DNA from: Betaproteobacteria bacterium
Lineage (GTDB): Bacteria > Pseudomonadota > Gammaproteobacteria > Burkholderiales > Rhodocyclaceae
Assembly (NCBI GenBank): GCA_016194935.1
Contig: JACQAO010000079.1
Span: 1 to 55,747 of the forward strand
Direction: 5' to 3'
DNA length: 55,747 nucleotides
Part shown: positions 17,433 through 29,456 of the stretch, piece by piece
How the letters are laid out: the number at the start of each line of letters is the position of its first letter
Numbering within the stretch: the first letter of the stretch is position 1
Translations under genes and position numbers: made by a program
Notes under the pieces: generated by a model
What the model was told of the DNA's origin: nothing
The model's database searches: none
What the model saw: the letters and a program-made list of their open reading frames with translations, nothing else

Positions 17433-19978
17433 ATGTCCGGCACACGCTACCAGATCGAAGTCAATCCCGAAATTCCACCGCGCCTGGCGCGCCTCGAAGT
17501 ACTCGCCAATAATCTCTGGTATAGCTGGAACCGCGCCAGCCGGGCGGTTTTCGCCCGCTTGCATCCCAGTTTGTGGCATGCGGTGAACCACAGTCCCAAG
17601 GCATTTCTCAAGCGCGTCGACCAGAAACGCCTGCTCAACGCCGCCGAAGACCCGATTTTTTTAGGCACCCTGGACCGGGTGCTGGCGGTCTACGATACTT
17701 ATCACCTGGCCCCGGCGAATTTCGAATCGCCCGTCAAGTCGCATCTCGCCGGCAACGACCTGATCGCCTATTTCTGCTTTGAGTTCGGGTTTCACGAAAG
17801 CCTGCCGATCTACTCCGGCGGCCTGGGGATTCTAGCGGGTGACCACTGCAAGGGCGCCTCGGATTTGCATCTGCCGTTCGTCGCAGTCGGCCTGCTTTAC
17901 AGCCAAGGTTATTTCCAGCAAACCATCGACCGCGAAGGACGCCAGCATCCGCATTATTTCGATACCGATTTCGACGATCTGCCGATTGTTCCGGTATTCC
18001 GCGAGGACGCCAGCGAAATGCGTGTTTCCGTGGAGTTGCCGGGACGCGCAGTGTGGGCCAGGCTGTGGCAAGCGAAGGCCGGCAACGCCACGCTTTATCT
18101 GCTCGACACCAATGTCGCGGAGAACGGCGCCGCCGACCGCAACATCACCCACCGCCTGTATGGCGGCGACCGCAGCACCCGCATCGAACAGGAGATCGTG
18201 CTGGGCATCGGCGGCGTGCGCGCCCTGCGCGAGCTGAATATCCAGCCCAGCGTCTGGCACATCAACGAAGGTCATGCCGCATTCCTGATCCTGGAGCGCA
18301 TTCAGGGCATGTTCGCGCAAGGGCTGAGCTTCGACGGCGCCCTCGAAGCGGTTGCCGTGAATACCGTATTCACCACCCACACGCCGGTGCCTGCGGGGCA
18401 TGACCATTTTCCCGAGGATATGATAAAGAATTACTTCAGCCGGTTTTGCGAAACCACCGGCATCGGCGTGGATACTTTGATGGCGATGGGCAGAATGCCG
18501 GACAGCGGTGATTTCAACATGACCGCGCTGGCGATTCGCGGCTCGCGTTTTCACAATGGCGTCTCGCGGATTCATGGGCAGGTGTCCTCCTCCATTCTGT
18601 CCGGCATGTGGCCGCAGATCGACCCTCCGGAAAATCCCATCGACTATGTGACCAACGCGGTGCATGTGCCGTCCTTCCTGGCCACCGACTGGTACGAGAC
18701 GTTTGACCGGCATCTTGGGCTGGGCTGGATGCACCGCCTGACCGACCACACTTGCTGGCAAGGTGTGAACCGTATTCCCGACCAGATCTTCTGGAGCGTC
18801 CGGCAATCGCTCAAGTCGCAGTTGCTGCACCTGATCGGTCATCGCGTGCGCCAGCAGCATCTGCGCAACCAGGGTTCGGAATCCCACCTGGATCGCTTGC
18901 TGAAGTTCGCCGATCCGGCCAATCCGACTGTGCTTACCATCGGTTTCGCCCGCCGTTTCGCCACCTACAAACGCGCCACGTTGCTATTCAACAACCTCGA
19001 CTGGCTGCGCGAGATTCTTGGCGACACTGCCCGTCCGGTGTTGTTCATTTTCGCCGGCAAAGCACATCCCGCCGACGAGCCGGGCCAGGCCCTGATCCGC
19101 CAGATCACCGAGTTATCGCGCCTGAGAGAATTCGAGGGACGCATCCTGATGCTCGAAGATTACGATCTGCACCTGGCGCGGCGTCTGGTGTCCGGTGTCG
19201 ATGTCTGGCTCAACAATCCCATCTACCCGTTGGAAGCTTCCGGCACCTCGGGCATCAAGGCCGCCATCAACGGCGCCATGAATCTTTCAGTGCTGGACGG
19301 CTGGTGGGGCGAAGGTTACGACGGCAAAAACGGCTGGGCCATTAAACCGGCGGCGGAGGGGCTGGCGCCGGCGGAGCGCGATGCCGAGGAAGCGCGCACG
19401 CTTTACGAACTGTTGCAGGACAGCGTGATTCCGCTCTACTACCGGAATACCTCGCTCGGCTATTCGCCGGAATGGGTGGCGATGTCCAAGCACTCGATCG
19501 CCAGCATCATGCCGCGCTTCAACATGGGGCGCATGCTGGAGGAATACACGGAAAAATTTTACGCGCCCGCTGCTGCGCAGTGGCGCAAGTATGCCGGTGA
19601 AGATTTTTCCGGTGCGCGGCGGGTGGCCGCCTGGAAGGAAAAGATACGCGCCGCCTGGCCGGGCGTCAGCCTGCGCCGGGTGGATCAGCCGCTGCCCCGC
19701 ATCCGCTACGGCAATGCCTTGCACTTCGAAATTGTGGTGCAGCTCAACGGACTGGCGGCAGAAGATATTACGGTGGAACTGGTATTTACCCGGCCCGGCG
19801 AGATCAATCCTGCCCTGAGCAAACGCTACGCCCTGCGCCACGAACGAGCCCTGGATCACGGCGAGCATCTGTATGTGCGCGAACTGACGCTGGACCTGTG
19901 TGGAAAAATTGACTATCGTATCCGCGCCTTCCCGCAGCACGAACTGCTCACGCATCCCTTCGAAATGGGTATGACGGT

Positions 19979-19988
<10 letters not shown>
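17433..19988 (+). CDS. glgP: Alpha-glucan (glycogen) phosphorylase, GT35, DUF3417-containing
   Basis: 851 residues. It releases glucose-1-phosphate from alpha-1,4-glucans. An N-terminal DUF3417 domain (about residues 13-120, ARLEVLANNLWYSWN) precedes the phosphorylase fold, as in the short bacterial/archaeal phosphorylases. The pyridoxal-phosphate lysine is Lys609 in SGTSGIKAAINGAMN. Other conserved blocks are YSGGLGILAGDH and NTVFTTHTPVPAGHD. A further C-terminal beta-domain of about 130 residues ends in ELLTHPFEMGMTVWL. The 3' end overlaps pgi by 10 bases, indicating translational coupling. Confidence 0.95.
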
Positions 19989-21609
<1,621 letters not shown>

Positions 21610-21613
<4 letters not shown>

Positions 21614-23088
21614 AAGCCAAGCGGTCGGCAACAGCCGTCAAGGTTCTCTTCGTCACTTCCGAAATCGCCCCCTGGGTCAAGACCGGCGGGCTGGGCGATG
21701 TTGCCGCCGGGCTGCCGCCGGCCCTGCGTGCAGCGGGTGTCGAGGTGTGCATCCTGACGCCTTGCTACCCGGCGTTGATGCGGGCTTTTCCCGCAGCGCC
21801 CATCCTCGCCGAGCTGAGTGATCTGGGTGGCGCACTGCCGCCGGCGGTGCTGCGTGCTGCGCTCACGGATGACGGCACGCCGCTGTTGCTGCTGGATTGC
21901 CCGGTTTTGTATGATCGTCCGGGCAGCCCCTACCTTGGCGGCGACGACCGCGACTGGCATGACAATGCCCTGCGCTTCGGCCTGCTCTCGCGCGTCGCCG
22001 CATTGCTCGGCAGCCACGCCAATCCGCTGCCCTGGCAGGCGCAAGTGATACATTGCAACGACTGGCAGACGGCGCTGGCGCCCGTCTACCTCAACTACCA
22101 GAGCAGCCTTGGCAAGCGCGCGGCGACTTTGCTTACCGTGCATAACCTGGCCTTCCAGGGCTTGTTCGGCCAGCACACTCTCGCCGAGCTGGGCCTGCCG
22201 CCGCATGCCTGGGCCATCGAGGGCGTCGAATATCACGGCTATTTATCTTTTCTCAAGGGCGGCCTGCAACATGCCGATATCATCACCACCGTCAGCCCCG
22301 GCTACGCCCGCGAAATCCAGACCGATGCCGAGGGCATGGGGCTGGCCGGCCTGCTGCGCTGGCGCAGCGCATCCCTGCATGGCATCCTCAACGGCATCGA
22401 CACCGACCTCTGGAATCCGGCGACCGATCCGCATCTGGCCGCCAGATACGACGCTGCCCACCTGGCAAAAAAGGCCGCCAACAAAGCCGCTTTGCAACAA
22501 CGCTTCGGCCTGGCGCAGCGCCAGGATCAGCCGCTGCTGGGAGTGATCAGCCGTCTCGCGGAACAGAAAGGTCTCGACTTGCTGCCGACGCTGGCAGCCG
22601 AGCTTGCCGCATTGCCGGCCCAACTGGTGGTACTCGGCAGCGGTGAGCATACGCTGGAAGCGGCATTCGCCGGCATGGCGCGGCAATATCCGGGACAGTT
22701 CGCCGCGCATATTGGTTTCGATGAAGGACTGGCCCATCTGACCGAGGCCGGCGCCGACATATTTCTGATGCCTTCGCGCTTCGAGCCGTGCGGCCTCAAC
22801 CAGATGTTCAGCCTGCGCTACGGCACGCCGCCCATCGTGCGCAGCACCGGCGGTCTGGCTGACACCGTGGCGGATTACACTGAGGCGGCAGCGGCAACAG
22901 CGAACGGATTTTGTTTTCAGGAGGCAACGCCGCAAGCGTTGCTCGGCGCCATCCGCCGCGCAATTGCCGTGTGGCGCAAGCCGCGCCCCTGGCGGCAACT
23001 GCAACGCAACGGCATGATGCATGACTGGAGCTGGAGTGAGCCGGCCCGGCAGTATGCCGGGCTGTACCGCAAGCTGGTGCAACAATAG
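21610..23088 (+). CDS. glgA: Glycogen synthase (ADP-glucose dependent, GT5)
   Basis: 492 residues from the ATG at 21610, which overlaps the pgi stop in an ATGA. It extends alpha-1,4-glucan chains using ADP-glucose. The KTGGLGDVAAGLPPAL loop near residue 25 binds ADP-glucose. Further GT5 signatures are VIHCNDWQTALAP, GVISRLAEQKGLDLLP, and PSRFEPCGLNQMFSLRYGT with the catalytic-site Glu. An upstream in-frame extension to 21475 lies inside pgi and is not used. It is the last core glycogen gene of the operon; no glgB or glgX is found. Confidence 0.96.
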
Positions 23089-23114
23089 GCTGTTTTGATT
23101 CGGAAGGAGGCGTT

Positions 23115-24734
23115 ATGCAACAGCATCACAGCGATGTGATCGTCATTGGCGGCGGCATTGCCGGGATCGTTGCCGCCATCGAATTGTTGTCCGCCGGCCA
23201 GCGGGTGACGTTGCTTGATCGTGACGGCGAGGAAAATTTCGGCGGCCTGGCGAAGGAAAGTTTTGGCGGCATTTTCGTTGTCGGCAGCGAGGAGCAGCGC
23301 CGCGCCGGCCTGCACGACACGCCCGAGCAGGCGTTGCAGGACTGGCTGGCTTTTGGCGGGTTCAGCCAACCCGGCCAGCCAGACAGTATTGAAGAAGTGT
23401 GGCCCAGGCGCTGGGCCGAGGCTTATGTGAATGAATGCGCAGCGGAGGTTTACCGCTGGCTCAAAGCGCGCGGTCTTACCTTCCTGCCGTTGCCGCTGTG
23501 GGTCGAGCGCGGCGAATCCACCCGCGGCAACTCAGCGCCGCGCTGGCATGTGGTGTGGGGTACCGGCCAGGGATTGATGCGGCAATTGATCGGCCATTTG
23601 CGCAGCCATCCGCAGCGGAAAATGTTAAACATTCATTTCGACCGGCGCGTGGAGCAACTGATCGAAGAAGATGGCCGCATCGTCGGCTGTCACGGCATCA
23701 CCGAAGATACCCGGCAGGTTTTCGAAGCGCGTGCAGATGCGGTGCTGGTCGCCACCGGCGGCATTAACGGCAGCCTCAAACGAGTGCGCAGTCATTGGCA
23801 TGCTGACTGGCGCACGCCGCCGCCAACCATCCTCAACGGCGCGCACAAATACGCAGACGGCGCACTGCACGATGCCGTGCAGATCGTTGGCGGCAAGCTC
23901 AGCCATCTCGACCGTATGTGGAACTACGCCGCCGGCGTGCATCACTGGCAGCCGCGCAAGCCCGAGCACGGTCTTTCCCTGGTGCCGCCGCGCTCGGCGC
24001 TGTGGCTCAACTGGCGCGGCCAGCGCATGGCCCCGCCGTTGGTGACGGGTTTCGACACGCGCGAATTGGTGACGCGGATTTGCCAGCAGGAGCGGCAGTA
24101 TTCATGGCAGTTGCTGAATCGCAAGATCGCGCTGAAAGAGCTGGCGGTTTCCGGCGCCGAATTCAATCCCTCGATCCGCAACAGCAGCAAACTTGCATTG
24201 CTGCGCGACCTGCTGTGCGGCAACCGCTGGCTGCTGAAGCAAATGACCGCGCACTGCAAGGACTTTGTGGTCGCCGCCACGCTGCCGGAATTGGTGGGCA
24301 GGATGAACGCGCTGCAAGGCGACGACAGCGTCAGCCTCGCCACGCTGGGCGACGAGGCCGCCCGCTATGACGCGCAGATCGAACGCGGCGCACCCTATGA
24401 CGACGAGCAACTGCGCCGCATCGCCCTGGTGCGGCAATGGCGGGGCGACAGACTGCGCACCTGTAAATTCCAGAAAATTCTCGATCCGTCTGCCGGGCCG
24501 CTGATCGCTATCCGCGAATTCATCATCAGCCGCAAGAGCCTCGGCGGCATCCAGACCGACCTCGACAGCCGCGTCCTCGACACGCGCGGCGAGGCTATTC
24601 CCGGACTGTATGCCGCGGGTGAAGCAGCCGGTTTCGGCGGCGGCGGCATGAACGGCTTGCGCGGACTGGAAGGCACTTTCCTCGGCGGCTGTATTTACGG
24701 CGGACGACGCGCGGCGAAGGCCATTGCAAGATAA
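23115..24734 (+). CDS. FAD-binding dehydrogenase (FAD_binding_2, 3-ketosteroid-dehydrogenase-like)
   Basis: 539 residues with an N-terminal dinucleotide fold (DVIVIGGGIAGIVAAIELL), then EENFGGLAKESFGGI, and the C-terminal FAD-binding motif IPGLYAAGEAAGFGGGGMNGLRGLEGTFL (residues about 495-525). The fold matches the succinate dehydrogenase/fumarate reductase flavoprotein group that includes ketosteroid dehydrogenases. The substrate cannot be read. There is no signal peptide. GGAGG precedes the ATG. It follows glgA by 26 bp, perhaps as a read-through gene, and is followed by a palindromic repeat. Confidence 0.82.
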   Translation: MQQHHSDVIVIGGGIAGIVAAIELLSAGQRVTLLDRDGEENFGGLAKESFGGIFVVGSEEQRRAGLHDTPEQALQDWLAFGGFSQPGQPDSIEEVWPRRWAEAYVNECAAEVYRWLKARGLTFLPLPLWVERGESTRGNSAPRWHVVWGTGQGLMRQLIGHLRSHPQRKMLNIHFDRRVEQLIEEDGRIVGCHGITEDTRQVFEARADAVLVATGGINGSLKRVRSHWHADWRTPPPTILNGAHKYADGALHDAVQIVGGKLSHLDRMWNYAAGVHHWQPRKPEHGLSLVPPRSALWLNWRGQRMAPPLVTGFDTRELVTRICQQERQYSWQLLNRKIALKELAVSGAEFNPSIRNSSKLALLRDLLCGNRWLLKQMTAHCKDFVVAATLPELVGRMNALQGDDSVSLATLGDEAARYDAQIERGAPYDDEQLRRIALVRQWRGDRLRTCKFQKILDPSAGPLIAIREFIISRKSLGGIQTDLDSRVLDTRGEAIPGLYAAGEAAGFGGGGMNGLRGLEGTFLGGCIYGGRRAAKAIAR

Positions 24735-24750
24735 GTGAAAAGACAGTGTA

Positions 24751-24864
24751 AGCCACAGAGGACACAGAGAACACAGAGAAAAACAAGGAACAACAAAGAT
24801 TGCAGTAGCTACCTCATGCTGTCATCTTTCGCAGTTCTCTGTGTCCTCTGTGTCCTCTGTGGCT
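24751..24864. repeat. Intergenic palindromic repeat built of CACAGAG units (copy 2)
   Basis: Left arm 24751-24780 and right arm 24835-24864 are inverted copies with 29 of 30 bases matching. Each holds three 9-base units of the CACAGAGGA type. The arms are nearly the same as those of copy 1 at 7341-7469, while the 54-base centre is different. It lies between the flavoprotein and the ThDP enzyme and ends 30 bp before the latter's ATG. Confidence 0.88.
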
Positions 24865-24894
24865 AAGGGTTAAAGGTTTTACACGGAGGATGGC

Positions 24895-26643
24895 ATGAAA
24901 AAAACGGCAGCCTGGCTGGCGGTATATGCGCTGGAGCAAGTCGGCGTGAAATACACCTTCGGCATACCCGGGGTACACAACACCGAGCTTTACGACGAGC
25001 TTAACAACTCGGAAAAAATCACCCCCATCCTCGTCACCCATGAAGGCAATGCAGCCTTCATGGCCGATGCGTTGAGCCGCATTGCCCATGAAACCATTGG
25101 CGCCCTCGCCATCGTTCCCGCTGCCGGCCTGACCCACGCCGACAGCGGCATCGGCGAAGCGCTGCTCGACGGTATCCCGATGCTGGTGATTACCGGCGGC
25201 ATCCGCACCGATCTGGGCAAGCGTTACCAGTTGCACGAAATCGATCAACTGGTGCTGGCCAAGGGTCTCACCAAGGCGGCCTTCCGTATCGAGCGCTATG
25301 CCGACGTAGTGCCGACATTCTTCGAGGCCTACCGCATCGCCACTTCCGGAGAGCCGGGGCCGGTGCTGATCGAACTGCCGGTGAATCTGCAACTGTTTCC
25401 CGGCGAGGTGGGTGGCGAACTGCCGCGCTGGAACCCACCGCCAGCCCCTTCGTTCCAGGGACGCGAAGCCATTGCGCACGCTGCCGGGCTGCTGCTGGCG
25501 GCGAAAAAACCGGGCCTGTTCGTCGGCTGGGGCGCGCGCCACGCAAGCGAGGAAAGCGCCGCCATCGCCGAACTGCTGCAAGCCCCGGTCGCCACCACGT
25601 TGCAAGGGTTGGCGGCATTTTCCGCCGATCATCCGCTGCATGCGGGGTTCAGTTTCGGCGCTTCGGCGGCGCCTGCGGCGCAAAACGCTTTCAAGCATTG
25701 CGATTGCCTGCTGGCGGTCGGCGCCCGTTTCGGCGAAATCGCCACCGGCAGTTTCGGCGTGACGGTGCCGGAGAATCTGATCCACATCGATATCAATCCG
25801 GCGGTGTTCGATGCCAACTATCCCGCCAAGCTGAAAATCGAGGGCGACGCCAAGGCCGTGCTCACGGCGCTGCTAGCCGAGTTGCGGACCGGGTTGCAGG
25901 TACGCGACATCAACCCGGCGGGTTCGACTGTCGCGGCACAGATCGCCCGCGACAAGCAGGCTTACCGCGACGAGTGGTTGGCTCACGACAGCCAGGGCAG
26001 AGTCAATCCGGCGCGCTTTTTCGATGAGCTGCGCCGCCAGATGCCGAAGGATGCCATCACCGTGGTCGACGACGGCAACCACACCTACCTCACCGCCGAA
26101 CTGTTTCCGGTACAGCGCGGTGGCCGGCTGATCGTGCCGACCGACTTCAACGCCATGGGTTATGCGGTTCCCGCCGCCATCGGCGCCAAGCTGGCGCGAC
26201 CGCAGCGCGAGGTGTTCGCCATCGTCGGCGACGGCGCTTTCATGATGAGCTGCATGGAAATCGTCACCGCTGTCACCCACGGCCTGGCCATCGTGTATTA
26301 CGTATTCAACGACGGTGAACTTTCGCAGATCGCCCAGGCCCAGCAGATTCCCTACAACCGCAAGCCTTGCACCACCCTGGGCAGGATCAATCTCGAAGGC
26401 GTGGCGCTGGCCACCGGCGCCGCCTATGTGGCGCTGAACGGCGACGCAGCGATCCCGGCTGCAATTACCGAAGCGCGCCGGCTGGCGGCGGTGGGGCAAC
26501 CAGTGATCGTCGATGTAGCCATCGACTACAGCAAGCGCACCGCGTTCACGCAAGGCGCGGTGAAGACCAACTTCCGCCGCTTCCCGCTGGCGCAACGCAT
26601 CCGCATGGTAGCGCGGGCGCTGAAGCGGAAGATTACCGGGTAG
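24895..26643 (+). CDS. Thiamine-diphosphate-dependent enzyme, acetolactate-synthase-like
   Basis: A 582-residue member of the ThDP decarboxylase/synthase family. The PYR domain has the catalytic Glu50 in THEGNAAFMADALSR. The middle domain starts near residue 190 (AGLLLAAKKPGLFVGWGARHA). The PP domain has the GDGAFMMSCMEI to FNDGELS cofactor motif near residues 445-475. The exact reaction is unclear; acetolactate synthase small-subunit and valine-isoleucine genes are absent, so a catabolic role is possible. GGAGG lies before the ATG. Confidence 0.85.
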   Translation: MKKTAAWLAVYALEQVGVKYTFGIPGVHNTELYDELNNSEKITPILVTHEGNAAFMADALSRIAHETIGALAIVPAAGLTHADSGIGEALLDGIPMLVITGGIRTDLGKRYQLHEIDQLVLAKGLTKAAFRIERYADVVPTFFEAYRIATSGEPGPVLIELPVNLQLFPGEVGGELPRWNPPPAPSFQGREAIAHAAGLLLAAKKPGLFVGWGARHASEESAAIAELLQAPVATTLQGLAAFSADHPLHAGFSFGASAAPAAQNAFKHCDCLLAVGARFGEIATGSFGVTVPENLIHIDINPAVFDANYPAKLKIEGDAKAVLTALLAELRTGLQVRDINPAGSTVAAQIARDKQAYRDEWLAHDSQGRVNPARFFDELRRQMPKDAITVVDDGNHTYLTAELFPVQRGGRLIVPTDFNAMGYAVPAAIGAKLARPQREVFAIVGDGAFMMSCMEIVTAVTHGLAIVYYVFNDGELSQIAQAQQIPYNRKPCTTLGRINLEGVALATGAAYVALNGDAAIPAAITEARRLAAVGQPVIVDVAIDYSKRTAFTQGAVKTNFRRFPLAQRIRMVARALKRKITG

Positions 26644-26670
26644 GTCTGCCCACACGGTTCCCGCATGGGC

Positions 26671-26714
26671 TTGAAACCGTTGCGGCTTCAGCGTAGTATT
26701 ACGGTTGTTATAAC
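26671..26714 (+). promoter_or_regulatory. Sigma70-type promoter of the AbrB-Doc locus with a small palindrome
   Basis: TTGAAA (26671-26676) and TAGTAT (26694-26699) are 17 bases apart, with a start expected near 26706. The 8-base palindrome GTTATAAC (26707-26714) lies at the predicted start, a fitting place for an AbrB-type antitoxin to bind. Confidence 0.5.
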
Positions 26715-26730
26715 TTTATTTGGATTCGCC

Positions 26731-26955
26731 ATGCACATTCTCAAACTCACCCAGATCGGTAATTCTGTCGGCGTCATCCTGCCCAAAGAGGTGTTGGCTA
26801 CCCTGAAATTGAACAAGGGCGAGTCGCTCTTTCTCACCGAGACGCCTAATGGCTACGCCGTGACTCCCCACGATCCTGTATTCGAGCAACAAATGACCGA
26901 GGCGCAGCGGATCATGAAGAAACGCCGTACCGTTCTGCGCGAATTGGCGAAATGA
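26731..26955 (+). CDS. AbrB/MazE-type antitoxin (SpoVT-AbrB domain)
   Basis: 74 residues from the ATG at 26731. The swapped-hairpin DNA-binding domain is clear: LKLTQIGNSVGVILPKEVLATLKLNKGE, then LFLTETPNGYAVTP. The acidic/helical tail (FEQQMTEAQRIMKKRR) would wrap the toxin. It overlaps the Doc-like toxin gene by 4 bases, antitoxin first. An AbrB partner rather than a Phd partner is the less common pairing for Doc. It probably represses its own promoter at 26671-26714. Confidence 0.88.
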   Translation: MHILKLTQIGNSVGVILPKEVLATLKLNKGESLFLTETPNGYAVTPHDPVFEQQMTEAQRIMKKRRTVLRELAK

Positions 26956-27341
26956 GCCGATGGATTTGGATAGCGCGGAGCGTGGTGATCGCCGCGCATA
27001 ACGCGCAATTGGCTGAGCATGGCGGCGCTGCCGGTATCCGCGACCAGGGCTTGCTTGAATCCGCGCTGGCGCGAGCGGAGAATCTCGCCGCCTACGGAGA
27101 GCCGGATGTCGCCGCACTTGCCGCAGCTTATGGCTTTGGCATTATCCGCAATCATCCCTTCGTCGATGGTAACAAGCGCGCCGGGCTGATTGCCACTGAA
27201 CTGTTTCTGGCGTTGAACGGCTTCGAACTGGTGGTGGAGGATGTCGAGTGCGTGCTTACCATTCTCGCCCTGGCCGCCGGCGACCTCGACGAAGCCGAGT
27301 TCGCCGACTGGTTGCGCGCACACCTCGAGCCGCGCCGATGA
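26952..27341 (+). CDS. doc: Doc-family toxin (Fic fold)
   Basis: 129 residues. The Fic/Doc catalytic motif HPFVDGNKRAG starts at His68. The upstream helix has the Doc pattern GIRDQGLLESALARAEN. Doc toxins phosphorylate elongation factor EF-Tu and stop translation; they are shorter than true Fic AMPylases, as here. The 4-base overlaps with the antitoxin before it and the MFS gene after it suggest one transcript. The first residues (MSRWIWIARSVVIAAHNAQL) align with the Doc N-terminus. Confidence 0.92.
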   Translation: MSRWIWIARSVVIAAHNAQLAEHGGAAGIRDQGLLESALARAENLAAYGEPDVAALAAAYGFGIIRNHPFVDGNKRAGLIATELFLALNGFELVVEDVECVLTILALAAGDLDEAEFADWLRAHLEPRR

Positions 27342-28579
27342 CGACCGCCATTCCCTTGCGCCGCGATGCGACAGTGATCGCCCTGGTGAGCCTGGCCCAC
27401 GCCACCTCGCACCTGTTTCACCTGCTGTTGCCGCCGCTGTTTCCCTTGCTGATGCCGGAGTTCGGTTTTGGTTTTACCCAGGCGGGTTTTTTGATGACGG
27501 TTTTTTTTGGCATCTCGGGCGTGGGCCAGGCATTTGCCGGCATCCTGGTGGATCGTTACGGAGCGCGCCAGGTGTTGATGACAGGCATCGGCCTGCAAGC
27601 CGCTTCCGCATTGGTGCTTGCCTCCGCCACCGGCTACAGCGGGTTACTGCTGACGGTGGCGTTGGCGGGCCTGGGCAACAGCGTCTTTCATCCGGCGGAT
27701 TATTCCTTGCTGAACAAAAAGATTTCAGTGCAGCGCCTGGGTTATGCCTTCTCCGCCCACGGCCTGTCGGGCAATCTCGGTTGGGTGCTGGGCGCAGCAC
27801 TTTCCGGCGCGGCGCTGGCCTGGGGCAGTTGGCGCAGCGCCGGAATCGCCGCTGCGCTACTCGCCTTGTTGTCGGTAGTCACACTGTGGCGGGCGAGGCC
27901 GTTGCTGGACGACGAGGTGCAGAAAGTCGGCGTCGCCGCAGCGATACCAGTGGCGATGGGCAGTGTTTTCAGTGTGCTCAAGGCGCCGGTGGTGTGGCTG
28001 GCCTTCCTGTTCTTCCTCCTGAGTACCGCCGCGTTTGGCGGCTTGCAGAGTTTTTCGGCGCCGGTGCTGAGCAGCATCTATGGGTTGGCCCCGGCGCTGG
28101 CGGTGGCTGCGCTGACCGGCTATCTGCTGGGCAGCGTGGCCGGCATGGCGCTTGGCGGCATGATCGCAGTGCGGGTGCATGCGCACGAGCGCACGGTCAG
28201 CACCGCCTTGATCGCCGCCGCAGTGTGCGCCGCGCTTCTGGCCAGCGCCTGGCCGCCGGCCTGGAGCGTGCTGCCGCTAATGGTCGGCATCGGCGCCGGC
28301 GTGGGCCTGGCCGGTCCCTCGCGCGATTTGCTGGTACGCCGGGCAGCGACCGATGCAGTGCCTGCGGGCAAAGCCTCGCCGGCATTCGGACGGGTCTACG
28401 GATTCGTTTATTCTGGGCTCGATGTCGGCCTGGCGCTGGGGCCGGTGGCCTTCGGTGCGCTGCTCGATGCCGGCGGACGCAGCGGCGTACTGCCCGGCGT
28501 GGCGGCCCTGCAAGTGCTGGCGGTATTCACGGTGCTGGCGATGGGGCGGCGTCTGGCGCCGAGACAGCGCCGATCATAG
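27338..28579 (+). CDS. MFS transporter
   Basis: A 413-residue inner-membrane protein with about 12 membrane segments. The MFS motif A equivalent is GILVDRYGARQVLM after helix 2. The second half repeats the pattern (YLLGSVAGMALGGMIAVRVHAHER). The ATG at 27338 overlaps the doc stop in an ATGA. An in-frame extension to 27248 is arginine-rich, lies inside doc and is rejected. The substrate is unknown. It may simply be captured by read-through from the toxin-antitoxin promoter. Confidence 0.88.
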   Translation: MTTAIPLRRDATVIALVSLAHATSHLFHLLLPPLFPLLMPEFGFGFTQAGFLMTVFFGISGVGQAFAGILVDRYGARQVLMTGIGLQAASALVLASATGYSGLLLTVALAGLGNSVFHPADYSLLNKKISVQRLGYAFSAHGLSGNLGWVLGAALSGAALAWGSWRSAGIAAALLALLSVVTLWRARPLLDDEVQKVGVAAAIPVAMGSVFSVLKAPVVWLAFLFFLLSTAAFGGLQSFSAPVLSSIYGLAPALAVAALTGYLLGSVAGMALGGMIAVRVHAHERTVSTALIAAAVCAALLASAWPPAWSVLPLMVGIGAGVGLAGPSRDLLVRRAATDAVPAGKASPAFGRVYGFVYSGLDVGLALGPVAFGALLDAGGRSGVLPGVAALQVLAVFTVLAMGRRLAPRQRRS

Positions 28580-28594
28580 GGGCTAGCCTTCCAC

Positions 28595-29407
28595 CTACGG
28601 CGCGAGGCGTTGAACAAAGAATGCCAGGATTTCGTCGCGGGCTGCCACCGTTGGTTGTCCCGCTGCGTCGATCAGGTGAGCGGTGACAACGCTGTGGGGG
28701 CCATGCGGCGCGAAGAACGGCGGAACATCGGTGTTGGCGGCACTGTCTGGCAGCACGCGCCCGACGAAGCGGTCGCCCAGCGCCTCGGCATAGGCCGCAA
28801 AACGCTGTGCCTTGCAAAACTTATCGCCTTCGAAACGGTAGGCCAACACCGTGAGATTCTCCCGCTCCAGCCGTTGGCGGACAGTCTCAAGTTCGTCAGG
28901 AGCGATTTCGAGGCCGCCTGGATCGTTAAGCGGCAGCGAAGGCTGGGACAGCACCGGCGCCAGCATTGCAGGCTCCAGCATCATCGACAGGGCAAAGTTC
29001 CCAGTCCAGCACATGCCGATGGCGCCGACGCCGGGCCCGCCGCACTCCTGGTGCGCCAGTCGCGCCAGCGCCCTGAGCCACTGCGTCACAGGGCTCGACT
29101 CATTGGCGGCAAACGCGCGGAACTCGGCGCTGACACAAGCGCGCTGGAAAACCGCCGTACCCTCCTCGACGCCCGGTACCGCGCCATCGCGGCCAAACAG
29201 CGATGGCATGTACACGGTGAATCCTGCGTCTCGCACCCAGCGACTGAAGCGCGCAACATGCGGGCTGATGCCCGGCATCTCGGTCATGACGATTACGGCG
29301 GGTCCTGTGCCTGCTACGTGCACCATCTTGGTAACGCCATCGAGAGTGATCTTGCGATGCGTGAAATCTTCGAGGGCGTCATCCTCTTTCATACTACGTT
29401 GCGTCAT
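28595..29407 (-). CDS. Dienelactone hydrolase family protein
   Basis: A 270-residue alpha/beta hydrolase. The nucleophile elbow GMCWTGNFA has Cys, as in dienelactone hydrolases; the later HGPHSVV supplies the likely His, and FEGDKFC fits the acid strand. VIVMTEMPGISPHVARF is the family's N-terminal strand and oxyanion region. There is no signal peptide. The start could also be ATG 29392; neither has a clear ribosome-binding site. It lies 49 bp downstream of the beta-oxidation genes on the same strand and may be the last gene of that operon. It is convergent with the MFS gene, with a 15-base gap. Confidence 0.85.
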   Translation of the reverse strand: MTQRSMKEDDALEDFTHRKITLDGVTKMVHVAGTGPAVIVMTEMPGISPHVARFSRWVRDAGFTVYMPSLFGRDGAVPGVEEGTAVFQRACVSAEFRAFAANESSPVTQWLRALARLAHQECGGPGVGAIGMCWTGNFALSMMLEPAMLAPVLSQPSLPLNDPGGLEIAPDELETVRQRLERENLTVLAYRFEGDKFCKAQRFAAYAEALGDRFVGRVLPDSAANTDVPPFFAPHGPHSVVTAHLIDAAGQPTVAARDEILAFFVQRLAP

Positions 29408-29456
29408 CGTGTAGATTTTTCCGTGATTGTCAGGTCGCAGGGAATGTCCATCAAAG

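Noticed and set aside
27241..28686. Long forward frame overlapping the MFS gene in another phase
   Set aside because: Arg/Gly/Ala-rich with no membrane segments; the other phase is a clear MFS protein.
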